A stretch of 12,383 nucleotides of DNA from CAZQVN01 sp964596775 (GCA_964596775.1 CAZQVN010000080.1:1-12383); one strand, 5' to 3'. Counted from the stretch's first letter, positions 1 through 8,250 are shown. Notes: generated by a model from the letters alone, not told the origin. Numbers and translations: made by a program.

Positions 1-2
1 TG

Positions 3-140
3 GGCATGGCGTTCGCCGACGCCCAGATCTACCGCGAGGCCATCAAGTGGTGGGACAAGGTCTGCGAAATCGATCCCAACGCCGACGCCTGCATCGAAGC
101 CCGCGAAAACAACCAGCTTCTTCGCCGCATCGTGAACTGA
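3..140 (+). CDS. C-terminal end of a TPR-like protein (5' truncated by window edge)
   Basis: Only the last 45 codons are visible, read in the frame that ends at TGA 138-140. The peptide includes YREAIKWWDKVCEIDPNADA followed by a basic, polar tail ending RRIVN. The spacing of Y, A, W and the IDPNADA turn is typical of the second helix and the following turn of a tetratricopeptide repeat, so this is probably the end of a TPR or TPR-like scaffold protein. The next gene begins 14 nt downstream behind its own ribosome binding site and also encodes a TPR protein, so the two are probably co-transcribed. The start, any signal peptide and the number of repeats lie outside the window. The TPR assignment rests on one partial repeat and is an inference. 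Confidence 0.65.
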   Translation, partial: GMAFADAQIYREAIKWWDKVCEIDPNADACIEARENNQLLRRIVN

Positions 141-146
141 GAGGAG
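141..146 (+). promoter_or_regulatory. Ribosome binding site of the exported TPR gene
   Basis: GAGGAG ends 8 nt before ATG 155. It is the only good Shine-Dalgarno match near a start that gives an intact signal peptide. It rules out the longer in-frame reading from position 47, which would overlap the previous gene and bury the signal sequence behind 36 basic residues. Confidence 0.7.
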
Positions 147-154
147 TCATCAAG

Positions 155-1057
155 ATGGATCGAAACCGATACCGGCCATGGCTGGCCGGCCTCGTGTTGC
201 TGACGGGTACGCTCTGCTCGGCCGCGGCCGGCGCTGCGACCCATGAGGAGATACAGGCGGACATCCAGGCCGGGCGCCTGCTCCGGGCCCGGGATCGGGC
301 CACCACCATGGCCACCGCCACCCCCACCGACTGCCGGGCCTGGTATCTCCTCGGCGAGGCGGAAATCAAGCTGACGCATGTGTCCCTGGCCATCGATGCC
401 TACAAGAAAGGTCTCGAAGCCTGTCCGGACGACAAGGACATCCTCAGGTCCCTCGGACGGACCTATGACGAAATCGAGGCGTACGAGGATGCCGTGCGCA
501 TCCTTGCCCGGCTCTGGGCGCTGGATGCGACCGACCCGGACATCGGCTCGCGTCTCGGCGCCGCGAGTTACCGTGCCGGAAAGTGCGCGGATGGTCGCAA
601 GGCCTACGAAGGCCTGCTGGCCGCCCATCCGGATCGCAACACGGACAGGCTGGCGTTCGCGCTTCTCCTGACCCGGATCTGCAAGGATTACGCGGCGGCC
701 GAAGAGCAGTATCGCGCCATCCTCGCCCGGAACCCGGCTGATCCGCAGGCCCACTGCGGCCTGACGTTTCTGCTCTCCGACGCCGGCCGCATCGACGATG
801 CCATCGCGGCCGCGGAAGCCGCGCTCGTCGTTTCCCCGGACAAGGGGTGCCTCTACGCGGCCTGGGGGCGCGCGCTGGATGTCGGCGCCGACAGCCTGAT
901 GGCCCGGGGCAAGGTGACGGAAGCCCAGGCCCTGTACGGCAAGGCCGTCGAGCCCCTGGAAAAGGGGATGAACGATCCGATCTTCGGAAACTACTGCAAG
1001 ACGATTCTCGCCGGAGTCCGCTACAAGGAATCTCCGATGGAGGAGTTGAAACCATGA
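155..1057 (+). CDS. Exported TPR-repeat protein
   Basis: This is a 300-residue protein. Residues 1-28 form a Sec-type signal peptide: basic MDRNRYR, a hydrophobic core (AGLVLLTGTL) and a likely cleavage after SAAAGAA. The cysteine at 21 lacks a small residue at -1, so it is not a convincing lipobox. The mature part consists of helical pairs with TPR spacing: RAWYLLGEAEIKLTHVSLAI (62-81), a pair around 96-125, a pair around 145-160, AEEQYRAILARNPADPQAH (182-200) and DDAIAAAEAALVVSPD (214-229). A further stretch, ALYGKAVEPLEKG, lies near 259-271. TPR proteins are protein-protein scaffolds and none of the residues suggests catalysis. The start at ATG 155 is set by GAGGAG at 141-146. The stop overlaps the next gene's start by 4 nt (ATGA), which suggests it works in the envelope alongside the cyclophilin encoded next. 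Its binding partner cannot be read from the sequence. Confidence 0.85.
   Translation: MDRNRYRPWLAGLVLLTGTLCSAAAGAATHEEIQADIQAGRLLRARDRATTMATATPTDCRAWYLLGEAEIKLTHVSLAIDAYKKGLEACPDDKDILRSLGRTYDEIEAYEDAVRILARLWALDATDPDIGSRLGAASYRAGKCADGRKAYEGLLAAHPDRNTDRLAFALLLTRICKDYAAAEEQYRAILARNPADPQAHCGLTFLLSDAGRIDDAIAAAEAALVVSPDKGCLYAAWGRALDVGADSLMARGKVTEAQALYGKAVEPLEKGMNDPIFGNYCKTILAGVRYKESPMEELKP
1039..1045 (+). promoter_or_regulatory. Ribosome binding site of the first cyclophilin gene
   Basis: GGAGGAG lies inside the last codons of the TPR gene and ends 8 nt before ATG 1054. This near-ideal site supports the overlapping ATGA start and independent initiation of the downstream gene. Confidence 0.75.
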
Positions 1058-1659
1058 AGACCCGACTGTTGACGGGCGGCCCGGCCTTCGTTCTGGCCCT
1101 GGTCCTCGTGATGTCCGCCGCGCTGCCGGCGGGCGCCCAGATCATTTCCAACAAGCCGGAGGTCGGCATCCTGCAGACGTCCTTCGGGAAGATCGTGATC
1201 GAGTTTTATCCGGACACGGCTCCGAAGCACGTGGCGAGCTTCAAGAAGAATATCCGCGAAGGGGTGTACACCGGAACGACGATCCACCGGATCGTGCCGG
1301 GCTTTGCCATCATCGGCGGCGATCCGTTCACGAAGGACGAGGATCCGAAGAACGACGGCTGGGGCGGCTTCGGTCCCCCCGTGCCGAACGAGTACTCGCC
1401 CACCCGCAAGAACGTGCGCGGGGCCGTCGGCGCGCCGCGGAAGCCGGATGCCGTCAACGAGGAGAAGGCCGGCAACGGATTCCAGTTCTACATCTGCCTG
1501 GCCGACCAGCCCTCGCTCGACGCCTCGAAGCACACGGTGTTCGGCCGCGTCATCGAGGGGATGGACATCGTCGACCGGATTGCCGGCACCGGCGTGGACG
1601 AAAACGGAAAGCCGAAGGACAGGATCGAGTTCAAGAAGGTCGTCCTCGAGAGCCGGTGA
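1054..1659 (+). CDS. Exported cyclophilin-type peptidyl-prolyl isomerase, divergent active site
   Basis: This 201-residue protein has a Sec signal peptide (1-28, hydrophobic core AFVLALVLVMSAAL, cleavage near AGA-Q), so it should act outside the cytoplasm. From about residue 37 it is a cyclophilin domain: FGKIVIEFYPDTAPKHVASF, then IHRIVPGFAIIGGDP (77-91), NGFQFYICLAD (141-151) and KHTVFGRVIEGMDIVD (159-174). Compared with human CypA, the catalytic Arg55 is R79, Phe60 is F84, Gln111 is Q144 and His126 is H160. Gln63 is replaced by I87, the Trp121 region reads QPSLDASKH with no Trp, Phe113 is Tyr, and the usual MANAGPNTNGS loop is replaced by a longer charged segment (121-141). Activity may therefore be reduced or altered. 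It overlaps the genes on both sides by 4 nt. A more canonical paralogue lies three genes downstream. The family call is firm; prolyl isomerase activity is not. Confidence 0.88.
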   Translation: MKTRLLTGGPAFVLALVLVMSAALPAGAQIISNKPEVGILQTSFGKIVIEFYPDTAPKHVASFKKNIREGVYTGTTIHRIVPGFAIIGGDPFTKDEDPKNDGWGGFGPPVPNEYSPTRKNVRGAVGAPRKPDAVNEEKAGNGFQFYICLADQPSLDASKHTVFGRVIEGMDIVDRIAGTGVDENGKPKDRIEFKKVVLESR

Positions 1660-2825
1660 TTCGGAACGTGCCGCGGGTCTACCTCGACCATAATGCCGCC
1701 GCGCCTCTCCGGCAGACGGCCCGGGAGGCGCTGGTGGCCGCACTGGCCGCCGGTTCCGGAAATCCGTCCAGCGTTCACGCGGAAGGGCGGTCGACCCGTG
1801 CCCTGATCGACACGGCGCGGCGTCGCGTGGCCGCGCTGATCGGCGCCCGGCCCCACGAAATCCTCTTCACGTCCTCGGGCACCGAAGCGTGTCATCTTGC
1901 CCTCGCGGGTTTCGCGGGGGCGGCGGCGCTCCCGGGGCGCATCGTCACGACCGCCGTCGAGCACGCGGCCGTCCGCGAGCCGCTCGCGGCCATCGAGGCG
2001 TCCGGGTGGGTCGTGGACACCGTTCCCGTGGACGCGTCCGGACGGGTGGATCCGGAGCGCTATGCCGCCGCGCTCCGGCCGGACACGATGCTCGCGGTCT
2101 GCATGGCGGCGAACAATGAAACCGGAGTCATCCAGCCGGTCGGGGAGATCGCCGCGCTCTGCCGGGCCCGCGGCGTGCGGTTGTTCTCGGACGCCGTGCA
2201 GGCGGCCGGACGGTTGCCGGTGGACGTGACCGCGGTGCCGGTCGATCTCCTCGCGCTCTCGTCGCACAAGATCGGCGGTCCGACCGGTGCCGGAGCCCTG
2301 TTCGTCCGCGAGGGCACCCCGCTGGCCGCGGTCGTCTCCGGGGGCGGACAGGAGAGCGGACTGCGCGGCGGCACGGAAAACGCTCCGGCCATTGCGGCGT
2401 TCGGGGTGGCCGCGGAGGAGGTGCGACGCGAGATGGATCGAAACGGTGATGCCCTGTCCGGCGCCATGCCGGTCCGGGCTCTCCGGGATCGCCTCGAGGC
2501 CGCGGTCCTGGCCGCGGTGCCCGGCGCCACGGTCGTCGCCGCCTCCTCGGACCGCCTGGCGGGCACGGCCCAGTTCCTCGTTCCATGCGACGACGAGGAG
2601 ATGCTCATCCTGGCGCTCGACCGTTCCGGTTACGCGGTGTCCGCCGGCTCCGCCTGCGCGGCGGGCGCGCACCGGCGGTCGCACGTGCTCGAGGCGATGG
2701 GCGTCCTGAAGCCCGGGTTCTCGTCCGTGCGCGTTTCGCTCGGGGCGGCGAACACGGCCGCCGACGTGGACGGCTTTGCCGCGGCCCTGGCCCGGATCGC
2801 CTGCCCGGAAGGGTGCGTGCGATGA
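1656..2825 (+). CDS. Cysteine desulfurase, NifS/IscS class (group I), PLP-dependent
   Basis: It takes sulfur from L-cysteine as an enzyme persulfide, releasing alanine, in the cytoplasm. At 389 residues it has the normal family length. It opens with VYLDHNAAAPL and carries the fold-type I PLP enzyme landmarks: SSGTEACHLAL (73-83), H103 in TAVEHAAV that stacks on PLP, the NNETGVIQPVGEI segment (153-165), D179 and Q182 (SDAVQAAG), and the Schiff-base lysine K205 in SSHKIGGPTGAG. The catalytic loop SAGSACAAGAHRRSHVLEAMG-type segment puts the nucleophile at C334, and its length fits group I enzymes. The start is uncertain: GTG 1656 gives a GTGA overlap with the cyclophilin, and GTG 1668 would remove four residues; neither has a strong ribosome binding site. 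The stop overlaps mnmA (ATGA), so the likely job is sulfur supply to MnmA, as in the YrvO-MnmA pair of Bacillus subtilis. A general Fe-S cluster role cannot be excluded. Confidence 0.94.
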   Translation: MIRNVPRVYLDHNAAAPLRQTAREALVAALAAGSGNPSSVHAEGRSTRALIDTARRRVAALIGARPHEILFTSSGTEACHLALAGFAGAAALPGRIVTTAVEHAAVREPLAAIEASGWVVDTVPVDASGRVDPERYAAALRPDTMLAVCMAANNETGVIQPVGEIAALCRARGVRLFSDAVQAAGRLPVDVTAVPVDLLALSSHKIGGPTGAGALFVREGTPLAAVVSGGGQESGLRGGTENAPAIAAFGVAAEEVRREMDRNGDALSGAMPVRALRDRLEAAVLAAVPGATVVAASSDRLAGTAQFLVPCDDEEMLILALDRSGYAVSAGSACAAGAHRRSHVLEAMGVLKPGFSSVRVSLGAANTAADVDGFAAALARIACPEGCVR

Positions 2826-3940
2826 GCCGGGGTGGAGTCGTGGTGGCCATGAGCGGAGGCGTGGACTCCGCGGTGGCGGCGCTGCTTCTCAAGGAGCAGG
2901 GGTACGACGTCCACGGGGTCACGATGAAGCTCTGGTGCTACCAGCGCGAGGCGCCGACCGCCAAGGCCTGCTGTTCCATGGCGGCCATCGACGAGGCCCG
3001 CGGCACCGCGGCCGTCCTCGGCATCCCGCACGCGGTCGTGGATCTCGAGGAGCAGTTCGAGGCCCACGTCATCGCGCCGTTCGCCCGGGACTACATGGAG
3101 GGGCGGACGCCGAATCCCTGCGTCAACTGCAACACGTTCATCAAGTTCGGCACGCTCATGGAAAAGGCCCGCCGGCTGTCCTGCGGGTACGTGGCCACCG
3201 GCCACTACGCGAGTCTCCGTCACCCGGGAACGGGCCCGGAAATGTTCATGGGCGTCGACGACACGAAGGACCAGTCGTACGCGCTGTGGGGGCTCTCCCG
3301 CGCCCGGCTTGCCGGGGTCCTGATGCCGCTCGGCGATTACCGGAAGACGGAGATCCGCGACATGGCCCGGAACGCCGGGCTTCCGGTGGCCGACAAGCCG
3401 GAGAGCCAGGACATCTGCTTCGTGGAAGGCGGTCACTACGCGGACTTCCTGACGAACCGGTTCGGCACGTTCGCCCAGGCCGAGCCGGGGCGGATGGTGG
3501 ACGAGGACGGCACGGTGGTGGGAACCCACGACGGCGTGATGCGGTACACCGTCGGTCAACGGAAGGGGCTGGGGCTCGCGCGCCCCGAGCCGACGTACGT
3601 CACCGGGATCGACGCCGCCACGAACACGCTCACGGTGGGGAAGGAGGAGGGGCTGTATCACGATTGCCTGAGCGCGTCGCGCGTCAACTACGTGTCCATG
3701 GAGACGCCGCGGGCGCCTCTCGAGGTGGAGGTGCGGGTGCGGCATCGCGGCCGGCTGATTCCCGGCACGCTGCATCCGACCGGGGACGGCGCCGCGCGGA
3801 TCGAATTGAAGGAGCCGGCCCGGGCCATCACGCCCGGACAGTCGGCGGTGTTCTACCAGGGACGAAAACTGCTCGGCGGGGGGCTGATCGACGGCCCGAC
3901 GCGGGCATCACGATCACACTTTACGAAGGAGGAAGAATGA
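2822..3940 (+). CDS. mnmA: tRNA-specific 2-thiouridylase MnmA
   Basis: MnmA adenylates U34 of Lys, Glu and Gln tRNAs and replaces O2 with persulfide sulfur, giving the s2U34 wobble base. The protein has 372 residues, the usual length. The N-terminal PP-loop is VVVAMSGGVDSAVAALLLKE (7-26). The catalytic pair is C103 in TPNPCVNCN (96-104) and C199 in SQDICFVEG, matching Cys102 and Cys199 of E. coli. C100 occupies the place of E. coli Asp99, giving a CxxC plus distal Cys set. An extra CCSM pair sits at 50-53. Other family signatures are GYVATGHYA (122-130), DDTKDQSYALWGL (146-158) and YTVGQRKGLG, followed by the C-terminal beta-barrel. The gene overlaps the desulfurase upstream and the second cyclophilin downstream by 4 nt each. 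A weak GGAAGGG lies 8 nt before the start. The last dozen residues (SRSHFTKEEE) are a polar tail that doubles as the next gene's ribosome binding region. Confidence 0.97.
   Translation: MSRGGVVVAMSGGVDSAVAALLLKEQGYDVHGVTMKLWCYQREAPTAKACCSMAAIDEARGTAAVLGIPHAVVDLEEQFEAHVIAPFARDYMEGRTPNPCVNCNTFIKFGTLMEKARRLSCGYVATGHYASLRHPGTGPEMFMGVDDTKDQSYALWGLSRARLAGVLMPLGDYRKTEIRDMARNAGLPVADKPESQDICFVEGGHYADFLTNRFGTFAQAEPGRMVDEDGTVVGTHDGVMRYTVGQRKGLGLARPEPTYVTGIDAATNTLTVGKEEGLYHDCLSASRVNYVSMETPRAPLEVEVRVRHRGRLIPGTLHPTGDGAARIELKEPARAITPGQSAVFYQGRKLLGGGLIDGPTRASRSHFTKEEE
3927..3932 (+). promoter_or_regulatory. Ribosome binding site of the second cyclophilin gene
   Basis: AGGAGG sits within the last codons of mnmA, 4 nt before ATG 3937. 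It fixes this start, although the reading frame stays open far upstream through mnmA. Confidence 0.75.
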
Positions 3941-4629
3941 CGATATCGAAGCGGGGGCTGGCGGCCGGAGTGCTGCTTCTGTCCACCGGAATCATGGCGA
4001 CGGCGGCCTGGTCGCAGACCTCGAAGCCGGCGGCCGCGAGCCAGCCGGCCAAGGTGGCCGCATCGAAGCCCGCCGAAGCCGCAACGCCCAAGTGGAAGAA
4101 GGAGCCCGGAATGTACGCGATTTTCGAAACGAGTGAAGGCACGATCGTCTGCAAGCTTCTGCCGGAGAGCGCCCCGAAAACGGTGGCCAACTTCGTCGGG
4201 CTGGCCACCGGAACCAAGGAATACACCGATCCGAAGACGAAGGAGAAGAAGAAGGGAAAGTTCTTCGACGGCCTCGTCTTCCACCGGGTGATCCCGGATT
4301 TCATGATCCAGGGCGGTGACCCGCTCGGCACCGGCACCGGCGACCCCGGCTACAAGTTCGAGGACGAGTTCGACGGCAAGACGCTGCTCGACCGCCCCGG
4401 CCGGCTGGCCATGGCCAACTCCGGCCCGAACACGAACGGCAGCCAGTTCTTCATCACCCACAAGGCCACGCCGTGGCTGAACAACAAGCACACGGTCTTC
4501 GGCCAGGTCGTCGAGGGGCAGGCCATCGTGGACAAGATCGGCAACGTGAAGAAGGGGCCGAACGACCGCCCGGTCACGCCGGTCACGATGAAGGTGACCA
4601 TCGAGGAAGTGAAGCCCGGCGGAGAGTAG
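3937..4629 (+). CDS. Exported cyclophilin-type peptidyl-prolyl cis-trans isomerase
   Basis: This 230-residue protein starts with a Sec signal peptide (1-26; KRGLAAGVLLLSTGIMATAAW, likely cut after AWS-Q or nearby). A low-complexity Ala/Lys/Pro/Ser/Gln linker (27-52) follows, then a cyclophilin domain (about 59-226). All classical active-site residues are present: VFHRVIPDFMIQGGDP (114-129) gives R117, F122 and Q125. LAMANSGPNTNGSQFFITH (157-175) gives N161, Q170 and F172. The segment PWLNNKHTVFG supplies W180 (the cyclosporin-binding Trp position) and H185. A Lys/Glu-rich insertion (KTKEKKKGK, 100-108) before the catalytic strand is common in bacterial secreted cyclophilins. It should speed prolyl isomerisation during folding of exported proteins in the periplasm. 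It is the last gene of the operon, overlapping mnmA by 4 nt and followed 27 nt later by an intrinsic terminator. The family and activity calls are firm; the clients are unknown. Confidence 0.95.
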   Translation: MTISKRGLAAGVLLLSTGIMATAAWSQTSKPAAASQPAKVAASKPAEAATPKWKKEPGMYAIFETSEGTIVCKLLPESAPKTVANFVGLATGTKEYTDPKTKEKKKGKFFDGLVFHRVIPDFMIQGGDPLGTGTGDPGYKFEDEFDGKTLLDRPGRLAMANSGPNTNGSQFFITHKATPWLNNKHTVFGQVVEGQAIVDKIGNVKKGPNDRPVTPVTMKVTIEEVKPGGE

Positions 4630-4656
4630 CCGGACGATCCCAGTCTGAAGTGCAGA

Positions 4657-4687
4657 GCCGGAGCCCGGAAGCGGGTTCCGGCTTTTT
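4657..4687 (+). terminator. Intrinsic terminator of the + strand TPR/cyclophilin/mnmA operon
   Basis: An 11-bp stem (GCCGGAGCCCG at 4657-4667 paired with CGGGTTCCGGC at 4672-4682, one G-U pair) closes a 4-nt loop and is followed directly by TTTTT (4683-4687). It lies 27 nt after the last stop codon. There is no T-tract on the opposite strand, so it should work only for + strand transcripts and not for the convergent CLC gene. Confidence 0.88.
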
Positions 4688-4695
4688 CATGGGAG

Positions 4696-6816
4696 TCAGG
4701 GGCCCTTTCCGTCCGCACCGTCCGCGAACGTTTCCACCGACTTTCCCGGCCCGAGAACGATCAGCCGGTCCCCGGCCTTGAGCAGGGATGCGGCGTTCGG
4801 AATCACGAGTTCGTGTTCGGCGTCGTCCTCCGGGGCGGTGGGCCTCCGGATGTCGATCACGCGGATTCCGAAGCGCCCGGGGAGGTCGGCCTCGGCCAGG
4901 GTCCGACCCGCCAGCGCCGACGGCAGTTCGACGGTCCGCACGACGTAATCCCGGGGCAGGTCGATCCGCTCCGTTCCTCCCCCGGGGCCGGAGCCGCTCA
5001 CGAACATCGTCTGCAGTTCCTGCTGCCCGGACATCTGGCGGGCGTACATCGACAGGATGTCGCGCTTGGCCAGGAAGCCCTTGAAGACGTCCCGGTCGTC
5101 GAGGACCGGAATCCGTTCGTGATCGCTGCCCGCGAAGATTTCCGTGGCCCGGCTCAGGGCATCCCGTTCGTGAATGACCAGGGGAGGCGGCTGCATCAGG
5201 TCGTGCACGAGAATGCCCGGCAGGCTCTGCTGCTCGTCGAGCAGGTGCTTGATTTCATGAAGGGACACTTCGCCCACCAGCCGCCCGTCGGCCACCACGA
5301 ACAGCCGCTGGCGGCGCGCGGCGAGAAACTTCTGCACGACGACCTGGAACCCGTCGGAGGGCTTCAGCAGTTCATGGTCCTTGCGGGTCAGGTTGCGCAC
5401 CGGAAACTCCTCGAACGCGGCGCCCGCGGTCCGCAGCTGGACCAGGCCGCGCCGGTGCAGCGGTTCCAGGTACATGGAATAGCGGGCGAGCTTTCGCGAC
5501 AGCAGGCTGGAGATGATGCTGGCGATCATCAGCGGGAGAATCAGGTCGTAGTTTCCGGTCATCTCGAAGAGGATCATGATGGCGCTGATCGGGGCGTGGC
5601 TCGTGCCGGCGGCGATCGCGGCCATGCCGACCACGACGTAGGCCCCGTACGACGACGTGACCTCGGGAAACAGCGCATGGATTCCGAAGCCGTAGGCGCC
5701 GCCGGTCAGCGCGCCGAAGAACAGCGACGGCGTGAACAGTCCGCCGCTCATGCCGCTGCCGAGCGTCAGGCCGGTGGCCAGGAGCTTGGCGAACGGGAGG
5801 ATGAGGAGCATCCGGAGGTCGAACGTTTCATGGACCGCCCGGGTGATCGACTCGAAACCGTTTCCGTAGACCTCGGGAATGTAGAGCCCCAGCCCGCCGA
5901 GGAGAACCATTCCGAGAGCGGGCCGCAGCGCCGGGTGCAGCTTCGTTTTCTCGAACGCCCCCTCGATTCCGCGCAGCCCTTTCAGAAACACCAGCGAAAC
6001 GAACGCGCCGAGAATCCCGAGTCCCAGGTAGGCCAGGAGCTCCCACGCCGACGTGAGGCTGTATCCCTGGGCCATGTAGACCGGCTGCTGGCCGATCAGG
6101 GTCCGGCCCACCACCGTGGCGAGGACCGAGGCGATGACGAGCGGTCCGAACACCTCCATCGCAAAGCTCGCCAGCAGCACTTCGGTAACGAACAGCGCGG
6201 CGCCGACCGGCGTGTTGTAGATCGCGGCCATGCCTCCCGCGGCGCCGCAGCCGACCAGGATCCGCACCCGATGCGAGGAGAGTCCCAGTTTTCGCCCGAT
6301 CCAGCTGGAGAGCATGGCGTTCGTGCGGATCGCCGGACCCTCGCGGCCGGCGGAACCTCCGCTGCCGACCGTGGCGATGCCGGCCATCAGCCTGAGCCAG
6401 GTCGACTTCGGACTGATCTCTCCCTGCTTGAGCTGGATGGCCTCGATGATCCCCGACATTCCATGGCCGGACACCGCCTGCTTCGACTTCCAGATGAGGA
6501 AGCCGACGACGAGGGCGCCGACCATCGGGGCGCCGAGGGAAACGTGGAGGGGCGCCGTGGACGCCGCTTCCACGATGTTGTTGTACCGCCCCCAGAGCAG
6601 GCGCTGCACGCTGCCCATCGCGAACGTCACCAGGTATCCGACGACCCCGGCCATGACGCCGAGGGACGGGACGAGCAGGAAGAAGACCCGTTCCTCGTGG
6701 GTGGCCAGGCCGAAGTTCCGGGCCAGCAGGAGTTCGATCCGGTGCCATCCGTGCCGGAGGCGGCGGAACATCACCCGGGCGAGGCGGGGCAGGCGGGAGC
6801 CGCGCTCAGGCGACAT
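4696..6816 (-). CDS. CLC-family chloride channel/transporter with CBS pair and TrkA-C domain
   Basis: This 706-residue inner-membrane protein has a CLC membrane domain at about 40-455. Landmarks are GHGMSG (117-122, where E. coli ClC-ec1 has GSGIP), GSAGREGPAIR (154-164) with gating glutamate E159, GSGMSGGLFTPSL (353-365), and EMTGNYDLILP (418-428) with the chloride-coordinating Tyr at 423. The segment PVGAALFVTEVLL puts Val213 at the position of the ClC-ec1 proton glutamate E203. Two CBS motifs follow (about 472-530 and 536-595), then a TrkA-C/RCK_C domain (about 622-695), both candidate ligand-sensing regulatory modules. It probably moves chloride or another anion; channel versus antiporter is unsettled. 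The chosen start (ATG 6816) has no clear ribosome binding site; Met16 is an alternative that leaves the membrane domain intact. The gene stands alone, convergent with the + strand operon, with no terminator of its own visible. Confidence 0.93.
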   Translation of the reverse strand: MSPERGSRLPRLARVMFRRLRHGWHRIELLLARNFGLATHEERVFFLLVPSLGVMAGVVGYLVTFAMGSVQRLLWGRYNNIVEAASTAPLHVSLGAPMVGALVVGFLIWKSKQAVSGHGMSGIIEAIQLKQGEISPKSTWLRLMAGIATVGSGGSAGREGPAIRTNAMLSSWIGRKLGLSSHRVRILVGCGAAGGMAAIYNTPVGAALFVTEVLLASFAMEVFGPLVIASVLATVVGRTLIGQQPVYMAQGYSLTSAWELLAYLGLGILGAFVSLVFLKGLRGIEGAFEKTKLHPALRPALGMVLLGGLGLYIPEVYGNGFESITRAVHETFDLRMLLILPFAKLLATGLTLGSGMSGGLFTPSLFFGALTGGAYGFGIHALFPEVTSSYGAYVVVGMAAIAAGTSHAPISAIMILFEMTGNYDLILPLMIASIISSLLSRKLARYSMYLEPLHRRGLVQLRTAGAAFEEFPVRNLTRKDHELLKPSDGFQVVVQKFLAARRQRLFVVADGRLVGEVSLHEIKHLLDEQQSLPGILVHDLMQPPPLVIHERDALSRATEIFAGSDHERIPVLDDRDVFKGFLAKRDILSMYARQMSGQQELQTMFVSGSGPGGGTERIDLPRDYVVRTVELPSALAGRTLAEADLPGRFGIRVIDIRRPTAPEDDAEHELVIPNAASLLKAGDRLIVLGPGKSVETFADGADGKGP

Positions 6817-6938
6817 GCACGAGATTCCGGGGGGACGCGGTCATGGGGGAATCCTATGCGCTCGGCGGCAAGGATTCCAGACGCTCGTAACTCGAGCAGC
6901 CGCTGATCGAAACCGAGCCCCGGTCCGCTGAACGCCGG

Positions 6939-6972
6939 AGAAAAGAAGGCCCGCGCGAATGCGCGGGCCTTC
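6939..6972 (-). terminator. Intrinsic terminator of the - strand redox operon
   Basis: A perfect 12-bp stem (GAAGGCCCGCGC at 6945-6956 paired with GCGCGGGCCTTC at 6961-6972) closes a 4-nt loop. Read on the - strand it is followed by TTTTCTCC. It lies 60 nt after the aldo/keto reductase stop codon. The rest of the 6817-7032 spacer holds short GC-rich hairpins (near 6995-7026) and no gene. I see no strong promoter for the CLC gene in it. Confidence 0.82.
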
Positions 6973-7032
6973 GAAGCGGACAGGACATGCGGCGGCACCG
7001 GAATGCCGGTACCCGTTATGCGGGGCATGCGG

Positions 7033-8247
<1,215 letters not shown>

Positions 8248-8250
8248 CGG

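Noticed and set aside
155..230. Lipoprotein signal in the exported TPR protein
   Set aside because: The cysteine at residue 21 is preceded by GTL, which lacks the small residue needed at -1, so an ordinary signal peptidase I site is more likely.
1488..2684. A 398-codon - strand open frame opposite the cysteine desulfurase
   Set aside because: It is antisense to a motif-complete desulfurase and has no recognisable domain or ribosome binding site.
2776..3936. In-frame upstream extension of the second cyclophilin through mnmA
   Set aside because: The frame is open by chance. The extension translates to Arg/Gly/His-rich sequence, and the true start at 3937 has AGGAGG and a proper signal peptide.
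6806..6844. A 12-codon reading frame on the - strand overlapping the CLC start, as a possible leader peptide
   Set aside because: It has only a weak AGGA upstream and no rare-codon run or attenuator hairpin, so there is no positive evidence that it is translated.
4813..6906. A 697-codon + strand open frame opposite the CLC gene
   Set aside because: It is antisense to a gene with clear CLC, CBS and TrkA-C motifs. Its translation is rich in His, Arg, Glu and Gln with no hydrophobic core or recognisable domain, as expected for a shadow frame in GC-rich DNA.
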